From assembly GCF_017876405.1 (NCBI RefSeq), contig NZ_JAGINW010000001.1, forward strand, positions 1 through 64,000: a DNA stretch of 64,000 nt, written 5' to 3'. Below are positions 45,114 to 55,059 of this stretch, in pieces. Below the pieces are notes generated by a model. The model saw only the letters and a list, made by a program, of their open reading frames with translations. It was not told the origin of the DNA and searched no databases. The stretch comes from Kibdelosporangium banguiense. Lineage in GTDB: Bacteria; Actinomycetota; Actinomycetes; Mycobacteriales; Pseudonocardiaceae. A program made the position numbers and the translations under genes. Each line of letters begins with the position of its first letter. The stretch's first letter is position 1.

Positions 45114-46208
45114 CTATGACGGGTCGGTCACCCTTGCCGAGAAGTACACCGCGCCACTGGCTTCGTGCTGCACCAGCAACAAGAACGGCCGGTCGACGGT
45201 GACCTCGACCGGTGGCGTCATGTCCATCGACAGCGCCCGCATCATCACCGCGGTCGCCGCGGCGCCCTCCAATCCCTGCTCGTCGATCTTCAGAACCGTT
45301 TCGTGGATCACCGCCTGGACTGCCAGCGGGTCTTCGCTGATGCCGCTGAGGTCCGCGTCGTCGGTGAAGACCGTGCGCACACCCAGTCTGGTAAGCACGC
45401 TGGTCAGCTCGGCCTGCAGTTTGAGGTGCAGCTTCGGCATCCGCAGGGACACCTTCTGCCGCTTCGGCGCGTCCACAAACTGGTGCAGTGTGCTCGCGTC
45501 GACCTCGGACAGCTCGCCGTCCGGCAGCAGCACAACCGCCCGCACACCACCGATCGCCGGCAGACTCACCACCTGCCAGCCGGAAATGTGCGCGTAGCCA
45601 AGGCTTTCGCTGAGCCACATGGTCGGTACCCGCACCACACCGGCCGGCGTGTGGAACGGCCTCGGTTCGGTCGCGGACTCCTCGAACTCGTGCCGCCAGC
45701 CGACCTTCAGGTACAGCGCGTTGACCAGTGCGGCAACGGTGTCCTGCTTGATCGTGCCGACCGGTAGCAGCTCGGGGATCAGGTTGTGCGTGGTCTCGGC
45801 GACGTCGCTGTTGATCGACTGCCGGGCGCCGTCGGGGTCCTTGCGGAACGGTGCCGGTCGCACCGATCCGCTCGGCATCTTCGCCAGCGCGTCGGCGAAT
45901 TCGGGCCGGATGGTGATCCGTTCGTCCGACCAGAGCGTGTTGGCCACCTCGATCACCGGCGGGTCCTGGTCCTCACGCGGCTCGGCCAGACGCTCGGCGC
46001 GGTCCAGCAACCCGATCAGGGCTTCGACCTGAGCGCCTTTGTCTCCCAGCAGAAGCGAGACGAGCTCGTCCTTGGTCGTGCCGCCGGCGCCACGGGCCAG
46101 CAACGCCAGCGCACTGGCCACCGAGAACGGCGACCAGACCACATTTCCCTGTGGTGCCAACGTGTCCTGCAGCGTGAGGGTGAACTCGAGATGTTCTCGT
46201 ACGGTCAC
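45114..46208 (-). CDS. serpin-family protease inhibitor
   Basis: A 364-residue serpin with no signal peptide, so probably cytoplasmic. Family blocks: NVVWSPFSVASALALLARGAGG, ANTLWSDERI, ALVNALYLKVGW, VSLRMPKLHL and the end FLLLVQHEASGAVYFSARVTDP. The reactive-loop hinge reads EQGLEGAAATAVM. Counting from the hinge places P1-P1' at Leu-Ser (RAL-SMD), which would suit chymotrypsin- or elastase-like targets. P14 is Leu rather than the usual Thr or Ser, which may slow loop insertion. The GTG start overlaps the preceding small gene (GTGA). Confidence 0.9.
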   Translation of the reverse strand: MTVREHLEFTLTLQDTLAPQGNVVWSPFSVASALALLARGAGGTTKDELVSLLLGDKGAQVEALIGLLDRAERLAEPREDQDPPVIEVANTLWSDERITIRPEFADALAKMPSGSVRPAPFRKDPDGARQSINSDVAETTHNLIPELLPVGTIKQDTVAALVNALYLKVGWRHEFEESATEPRPFHTPAGVVRVPTMWLSESLGYAHISGWQVVSLPAIGGVRAVVLLPDGELSEVDASTLHQFVDAPKRQKVSLRMPKLHLKLQAELTSVLTRLGVRTVFTDDADLSGISEDPLAVQAVIHETVLKIDEQGLEGAAATAVMMRALSMDMTPPVEVTVDRPFLLLVQHEASGAVYFSARVTDPS

Positions 46209-46426
46209 CGGCGCGGGTCCTCAAGCGTGATCGTCTGGCCCTCCTGGGGATCGGGTTTGGCGCCCGCGGCCGATCGCGGGCCGTTCGGTTTCGGCCGGCG
46301 CGGTTCCCGGACTCCGGCCGAACCACCGGTCTCGCCTGGACGTCCCCGTCCGGCGCCGGCAGGCACCCGGCGGCGCAGCAGCCGCCGGAGCACCGAGCGA
46401 ATCGTGCGCGTAAGTGCGTTGGCCAT
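46205..46426 (-). CDS. small basic protein coupled to the serpin
   Basis: A 73-residue Arg/Gly/Pro-rich protein (MANALTRTIRSVLRRLLRRR...). The first 20 residues would form a strongly basic amphipathic helix; the rest looks disordered. Its stop overlaps the serpin start by 4 bp, which is the main support for coding. Function is unknown. It has no obvious ribosome site. Confidence 0.5.
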   Translation of the reverse strand: MANALTRTIRSVLRRLLRRRVPAGAGRGRPGETGGSAGVREPRRPKPNGPRSAAGAKPDPQEGQTITLEDPRR

Positions 46427-46462
46427 ACCCCGAGTGTGCCACCGGTCACCCGGCAGGGCAGT

Positions 46463-47710
46463 TCACTTCGAGCGAACGAGCCGCTCGTGCCAGGCCACGG
46501 CCTGTGCGTCGGTCAACGACGCGACCTGGTCGATCAGGACCCGGAAGCGCTGCCCGTCATCACCCGCGTCTCGCCACGCAGGCTGGAAGGCAGGCTCCAG
46601 CGCGTCAGGCGCGCGCTCGCCCAACGCCCCAAGCAATTCGGTCAGCAGTTGTCGCTGGTACTCCTGCATCGCCAACCGCGCCGGATCGCTCATCACGTAT
46701 CGCAACGCCAACGACTTCAGCAACGCGACCTCCACCGCGGCCTGACGCGGCACCACAAGATCTGCGCTGTACCGGGTCAGGGCACCCTCGCCGTGCACCC
46801 GCCTGGTCTCGGTGACCGCAGCCGACGCGAACCGGCCGACCAGCTCACTGGTCAGACGCTTCAACGCGACCTGCGCGCCCACTGATCCGTCGTACCCCAC
46901 CGCCGCGGCCAGGGCGGGCAGATCCAGCAGATGCGCGGCTGCCGCCTCCAGCTCCGACAGCGGTTCGTCGGAGAAGTGCTTGGCCGCCAGCTCCGCGATG
47001 GCCGCACGCTCCTGCGAGCCGGCCAGTACCGCCAGTGAGATCCGGCCGGCCCGGACGCCGTCCTCGACGTCATGCACCGAGTACGCCACGTCGTCGGACC
47101 AGTCCATCACCTGGGCCTCCAGGCAGCACCGCCGATCCGGTGCCCCCTGACGGATCCAGTCGAACACCGGCCGGTCGTCCTCATACACGCCGAACTTGCG
47201 CTTACCCGGCCTGCGCGGCCACGGGTACTTGACCGAAGCGTCCAGCACCGCCCTGGTCAGGTTCAGCCCGACGCCGTCCGCCTTCGGCTCGAGCCTGGTC
47301 AGGATCCGCAAAGTCTGTGCGTTGCCCTCGAAACCGCCGTGTGCACGGGCGGCCATGTCCAGTGCGGTCTCACCGTTGTGCCCGAACGGCGGGTGGCCGA
47401 TGTCGTGTGCCAGACCAGCGGTGTCCACCACATCCGGGTCACACCCCAGCTCCTCGGCGATCTCACGGCCGATCTGGGCGACCTCCAGCGAATGTGTCAG
47501 CCGGGTGCGCGGCACACCGTAGACCTCAGTGCCCTCACCAGGCCCCACAACCTGAGTCTTGCCCGCCAGCCGTCGTAGCGCCGCCGAATGCAACACCCGG
47601 GCGCGGTCCCGTGAGAACGGGCTGCGTCTCGGTCGCGACGAACCTGGCAGCACACCTCCTTTCTGTGGCTCCGCGAGCATGCGCGCGGTGTCGTGCCCGG
47701 TGTAGCTCAC
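46463..47710 (-). CDS. dgt: deoxyguanosinetriphosphate triphosphohydrolase-like protein
   Basis: A 415-residue HD-domain dNTPase. It has RTRLTHSLEVAQIGREIAEEL, the HD motif GLAHDIGHPPFGHNGE, and DWSDDVAYSVHDVEDGV. It hydrolyses dNTPs to nucleoside and triphosphate. The GTG start at 47710 overlaps the stop of the upstream ydcF-like gene; the frame to 47848 is inside that gene. The dgt gene lies near dnaG, as in mycobacteria, but here a serpin, crotonase and sigma factor stand between. Confidence 0.9.
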   Translation of the reverse strand: MSYTGHDTARMLAEPQKGGVLPGSSRPRRSPFSRDRARVLHSAALRRLAGKTQVVGPGEGTEVYGVPRTRLTHSLEVAQIGREIAEELGCDPDVVDTAGLAHDIGHPPFGHNGETALDMAARAHGGFEGNAQTLRILTRLEPKADGVGLNLTRAVLDASVKYPWPRRPGKRKFGVYEDDRPVFDWIRQGAPDRRCCLEAQVMDWSDDVAYSVHDVEDGVRAGRISLAVLAGSQERAAIAELAAKHFSDEPLSELEAAAAHLLDLPALAAAVGYDGSVGAQVALKRLTSELVGRFASAAVTETRRVHGEGALTRYSADLVVPRQAAVEVALLKSLALRYVMSDPARLAMQEYQRQLLTELLGALGERAPDALEPAFQPAWRDAGDDGQRFRVLIDQVASLTDAQAVAWHERLVRSK

Positions 47711-48366
47711 CCGAGATCCACACCGATGTCGTCGGCCGGGGCGTTGAAGATCCGGTAGTACAGCAGGGCGCCCGTTTCCCTGAGGATGTACTTCGCCTGG
47801 ATCTCCCTGGTCTGCACGACCGGGCCGGTGTGCGTCGGCGATGTCCACGCCGACAGGCCGGCGTCATGCGCCATCGTGCGGGCGCGTAATGAGTGCCATG
47901 GGTCGCTGACGATCACTGCGGAGCTCCAGCCTCGCTGCAGTGCCGTCTCGGCCACGGCGTTGATGGTGCCCAAGGTGTCGTTGCCCTCGCCGACGGCGAT
48001 CACCTTGTCGTCCGGCACGCCATGCGTGGTCAGCCACCGCTCACCGGCCTCAGCCTCGGTGTACTGGTCGCCGGCCCGGCGGCCACCGCCGGTGATGATG
48101 TACCCGGCCACGCCCTTGTCGTACAAGTTCTTCGCGTGCTGCAGCCTGGCCAGCAGGATGGGCGACGGGCGGCCCGCGTACTGCGCCGCCCCCAGCACGA
48201 CCACCGCGTCCGCCTTCGCGCGGTCGTCCTGCCGGGCCTCCTGCCAGACCCGGAACCCGGTCCCGCCGACGACCAGCGCCAGCATCAGGACGAGGCCGAT
48301 CAGACCACGCCTGAGCCAGTGCCTGAGCTGTGGCCTAGGTGCAGGAATCCGGGGGTCGGCGTTCAC
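47707..48366 (-). CDS. YdcF family (DUF218) membrane protein
   Basis: A 219-residue protein with one N-terminal transmembrane segment (GLIGLVLMLALVVGGTGFRVW) and an extracytoplasmic DUF218 domain: ADAVVVLGAAQY, GVAGYIITGGG, AEAGERWL, VIVSDPWHSLRARTMA. Family members affect envelope or vancomycin sensitivity in other bacteria. It is coupled to dgt through a GTGA overlap. Confidence 0.88.
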   Translation of the reverse strand: MNADPRIPAPRPQLRHWLRRGLIGLVLMLALVVGGTGFRVWQEARQDDRAKADAVVVLGAAQYAGRPSPILLARLQHAKNLYDKGVAGYIITGGGRRAGDQYTEAEAGERWLTTHGVPDDKVIAVGEGNDTLGTINAVAETALQRGWSSAVIVSDPWHSLRARTMAHDAGLSAWTSPTHTGPVVQTREIQAKYILRETGALLYYRIFNAPADDIGVDLG

Positions 48367-48408
48367 CCCAGCATCATGGCAGACCCCTCCGACAATTCTC
48401 CGCAGCCG

Positions 48409-49014
48409 CTACAGCCAGCCTCTTTCCTCGGCCAGGCGCGCTGCTTCGGCCCTGGTCCGGGCCCCGGTCTTGCCGATCGCGGCCGACAGGTGATTGCGTA
48501 CGGTGCCTTCTGACAGGTGCAGGGACTTGGCGATGTCGGCGATCGTGCCGCCGTCGCTGGACTCCGCGAGCACCTCACGTTCCCGGATGGTCAGCGGGCT
48601 CTGCCCGGTGGCCAGCGACTCCGCTGCCAGCGACGGATCGACCACACGCAATCCCGCGTGCACCCGGCGGACCGCGTCCACGAGCTGTTCGGGAGGCGCG
48701 TCCTTGACCACGAATCCCGCGGCACCAGCGGCCAGGGCCCTGCTCAGATATCCGGGACGGCCAAAGGTCGTGCACATGACCACCTTGCAAGCGGGCAACG
48801 CAGCCCTGAGCTCCGCCGCGGCGGTCAGCCCGTCCTTGCCCGGCATCTGCACGTCCAACAGCGCGATGTCGGGGTTCGTACGCCGCGCCGCAGGCAGCAC
48901 GTCATCGCCTGTCCCCACTTCGGCGACCACTTCGATGTCGGCTTCCAGACCGAGCATCGCCGCGAGCGCGCCACGCACAAGCGACTGATCGTCGGCCAGC
49001 AGAACCCTGATCAT
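48409..49014 (-). CDS. NarL/LuxR-type response regulator
   Basis: A 201-residue regulator. The receiver domain has DDQSLVRG, the phospho-acceptor Asp in IALLDVQMPGKDG and a Lys in VVKDAPPEQL. The C-terminal helix-turn-helix reads LTIREREVLAES...IADIAKSLHLSEGTVRNHLSAAIGK. It overlaps the sensor kinase gene by 4 bp (ATGA) and is the last gene of an operon with an ABC exporter, which it probably controls. Confidence 0.93.
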   Translation of the reverse strand: MIRVLLADDQSLVRGALAAMLGLEADIEVVAEVGTGDDVLPAARRTNPDIALLDVQMPGKDGLTAAAELRAALPACKVVMCTTFGRPGYLSRALAAGAAGFVVKDAPPEQLVDAVRRVHAGLRVVDPSLAAESLATGQSPLTIREREVLAESSDGGTIADIAKSLHLSEGTVRNHLSAAIGKTGARTRAEAARLAEERGWL

Positions 49015-50159
49015 GTCGCCACATCCGCCCGCACCAGGAACCCGCCCTCTCCACGTGGCTCGGCCGTCAGGCTGCCGTCGACCTTGGCCAGCCGCTCCCG
49101 CAGCCCGGCCAGCCCGTTGCCGTCCCTACTGTCCACTGCCGACAGTCCAGCCCCGTTGTCGGCCACCTCGATCCACGAGTCGCCGAGCCGGATCTCACAC
49201 CGGCTCGCACCACTGTGCCGGATCACGTTCGTCACCGCTTCCCTGAGCACGTAACCGAATGGCTCCTGCAACTCGCCGGGCACGTCGTCGACCGCCTGCG
49301 GCAGGTCCGCGTCGATCCCGGCGGCCAGCAGCGCCGCCCTGGCGTTCGCGATCTCCGCGGGCAGCGACATCTTGCGGTAGCCCGAGACGGTCGCCCTGAT
49401 CTCGGTCAGCGCCAGCCGCGACAGCCGCTCCACGTCGTGGACCTCGGCGATGGCCCGGTCCACGTCCGGTGAGCTCTCCAGGATCCGCCGCGCCAGACCG
49501 GCCTTCAGGGTGATCGTGGTGAGGCTGTGCCCGAGGACGTCGTGCAGGTCACGGGCGACCCTGGCGCGTTCCTCGGCCACCGCGAGGGTCCGGATCTCGT
49601 CACGGGCCAGTTCCAGCTCGTCCGTTTTGCGAGCGAACCCCCGCGAAGCGAAGATCGCGACGGTCAGCACCATCAGGATCGCGCCGGACTGGAAGTCCGG
49701 CAGGCCGTGCTGGACCGCGGTGGCGATCAGCACCGCCGCGGTGCTGGCTATGCCGTAGGCCAGGCCGACCAATGCCGGCAGGAGGATCAGCGAGACCACG
49801 ACCGCATACGTCAGATATGTGAGCTCGTCCGCGTCCATGATCAGCGCGAGCACGATGGGATAAACCGTGCATACCAAGACATAGATGACGCGAACGCGGC
49901 GCGATGAGCATGGGCCGCGCCACAAGGCGACGACATATGTCACGGCGTACAGCGTCACGGTGACGATCACGCTCACCCGTACCCACATGGAGTGCGTTTC
50001 GCTGAACGCATCCACGACCACCTGGGTCAGGAAGAACAGGAACACCGAAGGGAACAGCGCCATCATCAGTGGTCTGCGCCCACGTCCCTGCGATTCAGGC
50101 CATTCCCCAAGTGCGTTCACAGCATCACCGTACGACGCGTCCCCGGAATGTGTGGTCAA
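49011..50159 (-). CDS. sensor histidine kinase (DesK-like)
   Basis: A 382-residue membrane kinase. About six N-terminal helices form the sensor. A HisKA_3 dimerisation box follows (ERARVARDLHDVLGHSLTTITLKAGLA, phospho-His in DLHD), then the ATPase (EVADNGAGLSAVDSRDGNGLAGLRERL). It acts on the response regulator downstream. The membrane-only sensor suggests detection of an envelope-level signal or of the exported compound. Confidence 0.92.
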   Translation of the reverse strand: MTTHSGDASYGDAVNALGEWPESQGRGRRPLMMALFPSVFLFFLTQVVVDAFSETHSMWVRVSVIVTVTLYAVTYVVALWRGPCSSRRVRVIYVLVCTVYPIVLALIMDADELTYLTYAVVVSLILLPALVGLAYGIASTAAVLIATAVQHGLPDFQSGAILMVLTVAIFASRGFARKTDELELARDEIRTLAVAEERARVARDLHDVLGHSLTTITLKAGLARRILESSPDVDRAIAEVHDVERLSRLALTEIRATVSGYRKMSLPAEIANARAALLAAGIDADLPQAVDDVPGELQEPFGYVLREAVTNVIRHSGASRCEIRLGDSWIEVADNGAGLSAVDSRDGNGLAGLRERLAKVDGSLTAEPRGEGGFLVRADVAT

Positions 50160-50875
50160 CTGCGCGCACTGTCCAAACGGTAGCGACGGATCACCAGCCC
50201 CGCCAGCACCACGCCCCAGCCGGCGAGCACCAGCACACAGGTCGTCAGGCTCTCACCGGATCCGATCGCCGTGTTGCCGACCTGGTTCATCCAGTAGCTC
50301 GGCAGTACCTTGGCGATCCCGCTGAACAGGCTGGGCAGGCTGTCCAGCGGCACCCAGAGCCCGCCGAACATGGCCAGCAGCATCATCAGCACACCGGTGA
50401 TCGACTGCATGCTGTCCGCGGTGCCGTACTGACCGAGCAACAGGCCCAGCAGGGCGAACGGAATCGCGGCCAGCCACACCCCGAGCGTGACGTGCAGCCA
50501 TTGCCCGGTGTCCAGCCGCACGCCCTCGCCCAGCATGCCGACGAGCGGCACGAGAATGACCGCGGGCAGCGCGACGACCATGCCGACGATCGCCTTGCCG
50601 GCCAGATAACCGGAGCCGGTCAGCGGGGTCAGGCGAAGCTGCCGCTGCCAGCCGGCGTCCCGCTCGATGGCCACTCGGGCGCCCGCGAACAGTGCCGCGG
50701 CGAACGCTCCCCAGGTGATCATGTTGATCATCAGCGCGGTGCGTACCTGCCCGTTCTCGCCGTACACACCGGCCAGGAAGACGAACATCAGGATCGGGAA
50801 GGCGACAGTGAAGATCAGAAACCGGCCCGCGCGCAGCGCGCGTTTGATCTCCAGCAGCAGATAACCGGTGCTCAT
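50156..50875 (-). CDS. ABC-2 type transporter permease
   Basis: A 239-residue permease with six hydrophobic segments, beginning MSTGYLLLEIKRALRAGRFL. The motif area is LTPLTGSGYLAGKAIVGMVVALPAVILVPLVG. It pairs with the ATPase upstream (TGATG overlap) to form an exporter of the DrrAB type. The substrate is unknown, but drugs or antibiotics are usual. Confidence 0.9.
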   Translation of the reverse strand: MSTGYLLLEIKRALRAGRFLIFTVAFPILMFVFLAGVYGENGQVRTALMINMITWGAFAAALFAGARVAIERDAGWQRQLRLTPLTGSGYLAGKAIVGMVVALPAVILVPLVGMLGEGVRLDTGQWLHVTLGVWLAAIPFALLGLLLGQYGTADSMQSITGVLMMLLAMFGGLWVPLDSLPSLFSGIAKVLPSYWMNQVGNTAIGSGESLTTCVLVLAGWGVVLAGLVIRRYRLDSARS

Positions 50876-51771
50876 CAGGCGTTCTCCTTGGCGGTCAAGG
50901 TGAGGAAGGCTTCTTCGAGGCCGGCCGCGCTGATCTCGATATCGTGCACGTCCGGGTACTTCAGCAGGGCCCGCAGCGCCGAGTCCGAATCCGCGCAGGC
51001 CAGCTGGATCCGGTCGGCACGGCGGGTCGCGGTGAGCACACCGGGCAGCAGGCTCAGTTCGTCGGTCGAGACATGCGCAAGAACGGCGCTGATGGTGCGG
51101 CCGGACGCCATCTCCCGGACCTTGGCGACGCTGCCGTCGGCGACGATCCGCCCTTCTCGCATGAGAACCACCCGGTCGGCGAACTCCTCGGCCTCGTCGA
51201 GGTAGTGGGTGGCGAACAGAACAGTCCGGCCGGCGTCGGTGAACTCGCGCATCGAACCCCAGAACTCGCGGCGCGTGCCCACGTCCATCGCGGCAGTCGG
51301 TTCGTCGAGCACGAGCAGATCCGGGTTCGCGACAAGCGCGACGGCGAACCTGACGCGCTGCTTCTGCCCGCCGGAAAGCTTGGTACAGCGGCGATCCTTG
51401 AGATCCTCGACGCCTGCCCGGCGCATCGCCTCGGCGACCGGCATGGGTTTGCGATGCAGGGACGCGATCATGCCGACGGTCTCGGCCACAGTCGCGTCGT
51501 CCAGGAGGGTGCCGTTCTGCAGCATCGCGCCGATCGCGCCTTCCTCGACCGCCTTGCGCGGCTCGCGCCCGAACACCCGCACCTCGCCGGCGTCCGGTTT
51601 GGTCAGCCCGATCAGCATGTCCACGGTGGTGGACTTTCCGGCACCGTTCGGGCCGAGCAAGGCGACCACCTCGCCCGGCGCGATCACCAGATCGATGCCG
51701 TTGACGGCTCGAACCTCGCCGTAGTGCTTCGTCAGTCCCGCGGTGAAGACCGCGGCTCCTTGTTCTCTCAC
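50875..51771 (-). CDS. ABC transporter ATP-binding protein (DrrA-like)
   Basis: A 298-residue ATPase starting with GTG at 51771 (VREQGAAVFTAGLTKHYG). Walker A is GPNGAGKST, the signature LSGGQKQRVR, Walker B LLVLDEPTAAMD, and the switch His is in ATHYLDEAEEFADRVVLM. The roughly 80-residue C-terminal extension is typical of drug exporters. It heads the ATPase-permease-kinase-regulator operon. The longer frame to 51987 is discarded. Confidence 0.92.
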   Translation of the reverse strand: MREQGAAVFTAGLTKHYGEVRAVNGIDLVIAPGEVVALLGPNGAGKSTTVDMLIGLTKPDAGEVRVFGREPRKAVEEGAIGAMLQNGTLLDDATVAETVGMIASLHRKPMPVAEAMRRAGVEDLKDRRCTKLSGGQKQRVRFAVALVANPDLLVLDEPTAAMDVGTRREFWGSMREFTDAGRTVLFATHYLDEAEEFADRVVLMREGRIVADGSVAKVREMASGRTISAVLAHVSTDELSLLPGVLTATRRADRIQLACADSDSALRALLKYPDVHDIEISAAGLEEAFLTLTAKENA

Positions 51772-51901
51772 CCTGTCAACGGTGCCTTTTGCGGCCCTGA
51801 CCTGCGCAGGTCGCCCGTCACCCTTCGGTCCATGACATCTGTCGTGGCCTATACACCACGAACCCGACAATCCATGCCGTTGAAGATCATCCGGGCGGTG
51901 G

Positions 51902-51927
51902 TTATCCACAAAGGGCAGTTGTCCACA
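51902..51927. promoter_or_regulatory. two DnaA-box-like sequences
   Basis: TTATCCACA (51902-51910) is a perfect consensus DnaA box, and TTGTCCACA (51919-51927), the actinobacterial preferred form, follows in the same orientation 17 bp later. They lie in the divergent region before the AbiEi-like gene, 54 bp upstream of its start. Confidence 0.6.
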
Positions 51928-51980
51928 GGCGGACCGGAAGCCCTCTCCCCGCGGCCTGGCAGCCCGGCGAAGCTGGACGC

Positions 51981-52907
51981 ATGGCAAACGACCACATCGA
52001 ACTCAACGCACTGTCCGCCCTCTTCCCGCACCAGGTCGCCCGCACGGCCGACTTGATAGACCTAGGCCTCACAGGCGCCTCTGTGAAACGAAGATGCTCG
52101 CCGGGCGGGCCATGGCGCACCCTCCTGCCCGGCGTGGTGCTGCTGACCGACACAGCCCCGACGCGTCGGCAGTTGGTGCAGGCCGCGCTGCGGTACGCCG
52201 GCAAAGACGCCGTTGTCACCGGCCAGGACGCGCTCGCACTTCACGGTGTCCTCGCGGCATACCCGCGTGGACGCGTACACCTGCTGGTCCCCGGCTCCCA
52301 GACCATCCGGAGTGGAGCGGACATCCTCGTGGAACGGACGCCGGCTCCGCCTCGTCCCGTGCTCAGGCACGGATTGCTGACGGCCCCGCTCGCCCGGGCA
52401 GCCGTCGACTCGGCCAGGCGGATGCAGACGCGCGCAATGGTGAGCGCGTTGTTCTCCGAAGTCGTGTTCCAGGGCGGTGTCCGGCTCGACGAACTGAACG
52501 CCGAGATCGTCGTCGGCGGGCGGCGTGGGGCGGGCCTGCCCAGGCAGGTGCTGCATGAGATCGGTACCCGGATCCGGGCGGCGGTCGCGACTTCCGCCCG
52601 TGAGCTCATCGTCCGCGCCGGTTTACCCCCGCCGCGGTGGAACGTGCCGGTCGACGACGCCATGGGCAACCCCCTTGGCACCGTCACCGGCAGCTGGGAA
52701 GACATCAAAGTGGCCTGGGACGTGCACGCCTTCGACTTCGATCCGGCCCCGGCCAGCTATCCGATCGCGTTGAAACGAGGCTCCCGGCTCGCGGCCAGCG
52801 GGCACCTCGTCCTGCACACACCGGCCACCCAGATCCAGTCCAACCCGAAAGGGGTGATCGCCGAGCTGCGAGCAATGCTCGACCAGGCCCTCGCCCGGAC
52901 CGCCTGA
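51981..52907 (+). CDS. AbiEi-like winged-helix protein of unknown function
   Basis: A 308-residue protein. The N-terminus (FPHQVARTADLIDLGLTGASVKRRC...WRTLLPGVVLL) resembles the AbiEi antitoxin-type winged helix found in many actinobacterial proteins. The C-terminal half lacks a clear DUF559/endonuclease active site. No AbiEii toxin gene is next to it, so a true toxin-antitoxin pair is unlikely. The two DnaA boxes just upstream are notable. Confidence 0.7.
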   Translation: MANDHIELNALSALFPHQVARTADLIDLGLTGASVKRRCSPGGPWRTLLPGVVLLTDTAPTRRQLVQAALRYAGKDAVVTGQDALALHGVLAAYPRGRVHLLVPGSQTIRSGADILVERTPAPPRPVLRHGLLTAPLARAAVDSARRMQTRAMVSALFSEVVFQGGVRLDELNAEIVVGGRRGAGLPRQVLHEIGTRIRAAVATSARELIVRAGLPPPRWNVPVDDAMGNPLGTVTGSWEDIKVAWDVHAFDFDPAPASYPIALKRGSRLAASGHLVLHTPATQIQSNPKGVIAELRAMLDQALARTA

Positions 52908-53056
52908 CACCCCGGCATCGCCGGACAACAACCGCCGCACACCGTGATGCCCAAGAAACCCTTGATGCCCAAGAACCTGAGGCACTGCAGGCCTCCATCA
53001 CCGAGGGTGAGGTTTGACGAGCCGAATGCGCAGCCGGCTCGTGCCCTCCCCGCACA

Positions 53057-53099
53057 CCCCTCGTGAGTACTCACACGACCCCGGAGTACTCACGAGGGG
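53057..53099. terminator. 16-bp perfect inverted repeat between convergent genes
   Basis: CCCCTCGTGAGTACTC (53057-53072) and its exact complement (53084-53099), with an 11-nt loop, lie between the AbiEi-like gene and glyS, which converge. It is a likely bidirectional terminator without a U-tract. Confidence 0.75.
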
Positions 53100-53136
53100 C
53101 GGGAAAACCAGACCGATGCCGGTCAGCAGCCCAGAG

Positions 53137-54528
<1,392 letters not shown>

Positions 54529-54704
54529 TCCATACGGTCCACGGGGAACAGCTCGGGGAGATGCCAGCGTAGCCGCCAGTCACCAGCCACCACGAGGGGA
54601 TTCCCCTATCACCCCATTGGCTTGATCGTCACGGATCCGAGTTGTGATGCACGGATACGCATCCGACCATTCAGCAGAGAGGATACCGCCGAAGGGATCA
54701 ACCG

Positions 54705-55037
54705 ATGACCACTGTCCAGCACCACCAGGCCGAGACCCACCGCCACACCCATGGCCCGGGCTGCGGACACGACGCGATCGTGCATGCCGATCACGTCGAC
54801 TACCTGCACGGCGGCCACGTACACCGCGAACACGTGACAGACAGCGGGGTGCACTACGACGAGTGCGACGCGTGCACGTGCCCGCACTGCTCAGACTCAT
54901 GCGCGGTCTGTTCGTGCACCGACTGCAGTTGCCCAACCTGCAATCACGCCACCTGTTCATGTGCCGGCTGCGCCGACTTGTGTGCGAACTGCATGTGCGA
55001 TGACTGCACGTGCCCGACCTGCGAACACGCGGCCTAG
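54705..55037 (+). CDS. Cys/His-rich putative metal-binding protein
   Basis: A 110-residue protein with two parts. Residues 1-50 are His-rich (13 His), with the recurrent actinobacterial pattern HTHGPGCGHDAI...HADHVDYLHGGHVHREH. Residues 54-106 hold 19 cysteines in repeated C-x2-C-x-C-x2-C units (CDACTCPHC, CAVCSCTDC, CANCMCDDC, CTCPTC). No membrane segment or catalytic motif is visible. It lies beside smtB-zur and the zinc-type permease genes, so zinc storage or buffering is the natural guess. The Cys-rich tail looks like a metallothionein fused to a known His-rich head. Confidence 0.85.
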   Translation: MTTVQHHQAETHRHTHGPGCGHDAIVHADHVDYLHGGHVHREHVTDSGVHYDECDACTCPHCSDSCAVCSCTDCSCPTCNHATCSCAGCADLCANCMCDDCTCPTCEHAA

Positions 55038-55059
55038 CTCGGAGCGTGGACCCGCCTGA

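Noticed and set aside
51902..51927. Possible replication origin at the DnaA boxes
   Set aside because: Only two boxes, no AT-rich unwinding region and no dnaA/dnaN/gyrB neighbours; kept only as a regulatory observation.
51981..52907. Type IV toxin-antitoxin pair
   Set aside because: The protein resembles AbiEi only at its N-terminus and no AbiEii-like toxin gene is adjacent.
52948..53040. Small basic ORF starting MPKKPLMPKN
   Set aside because: No ribosome site, no family, and it runs toward the terminator hairpin between convergent genes.
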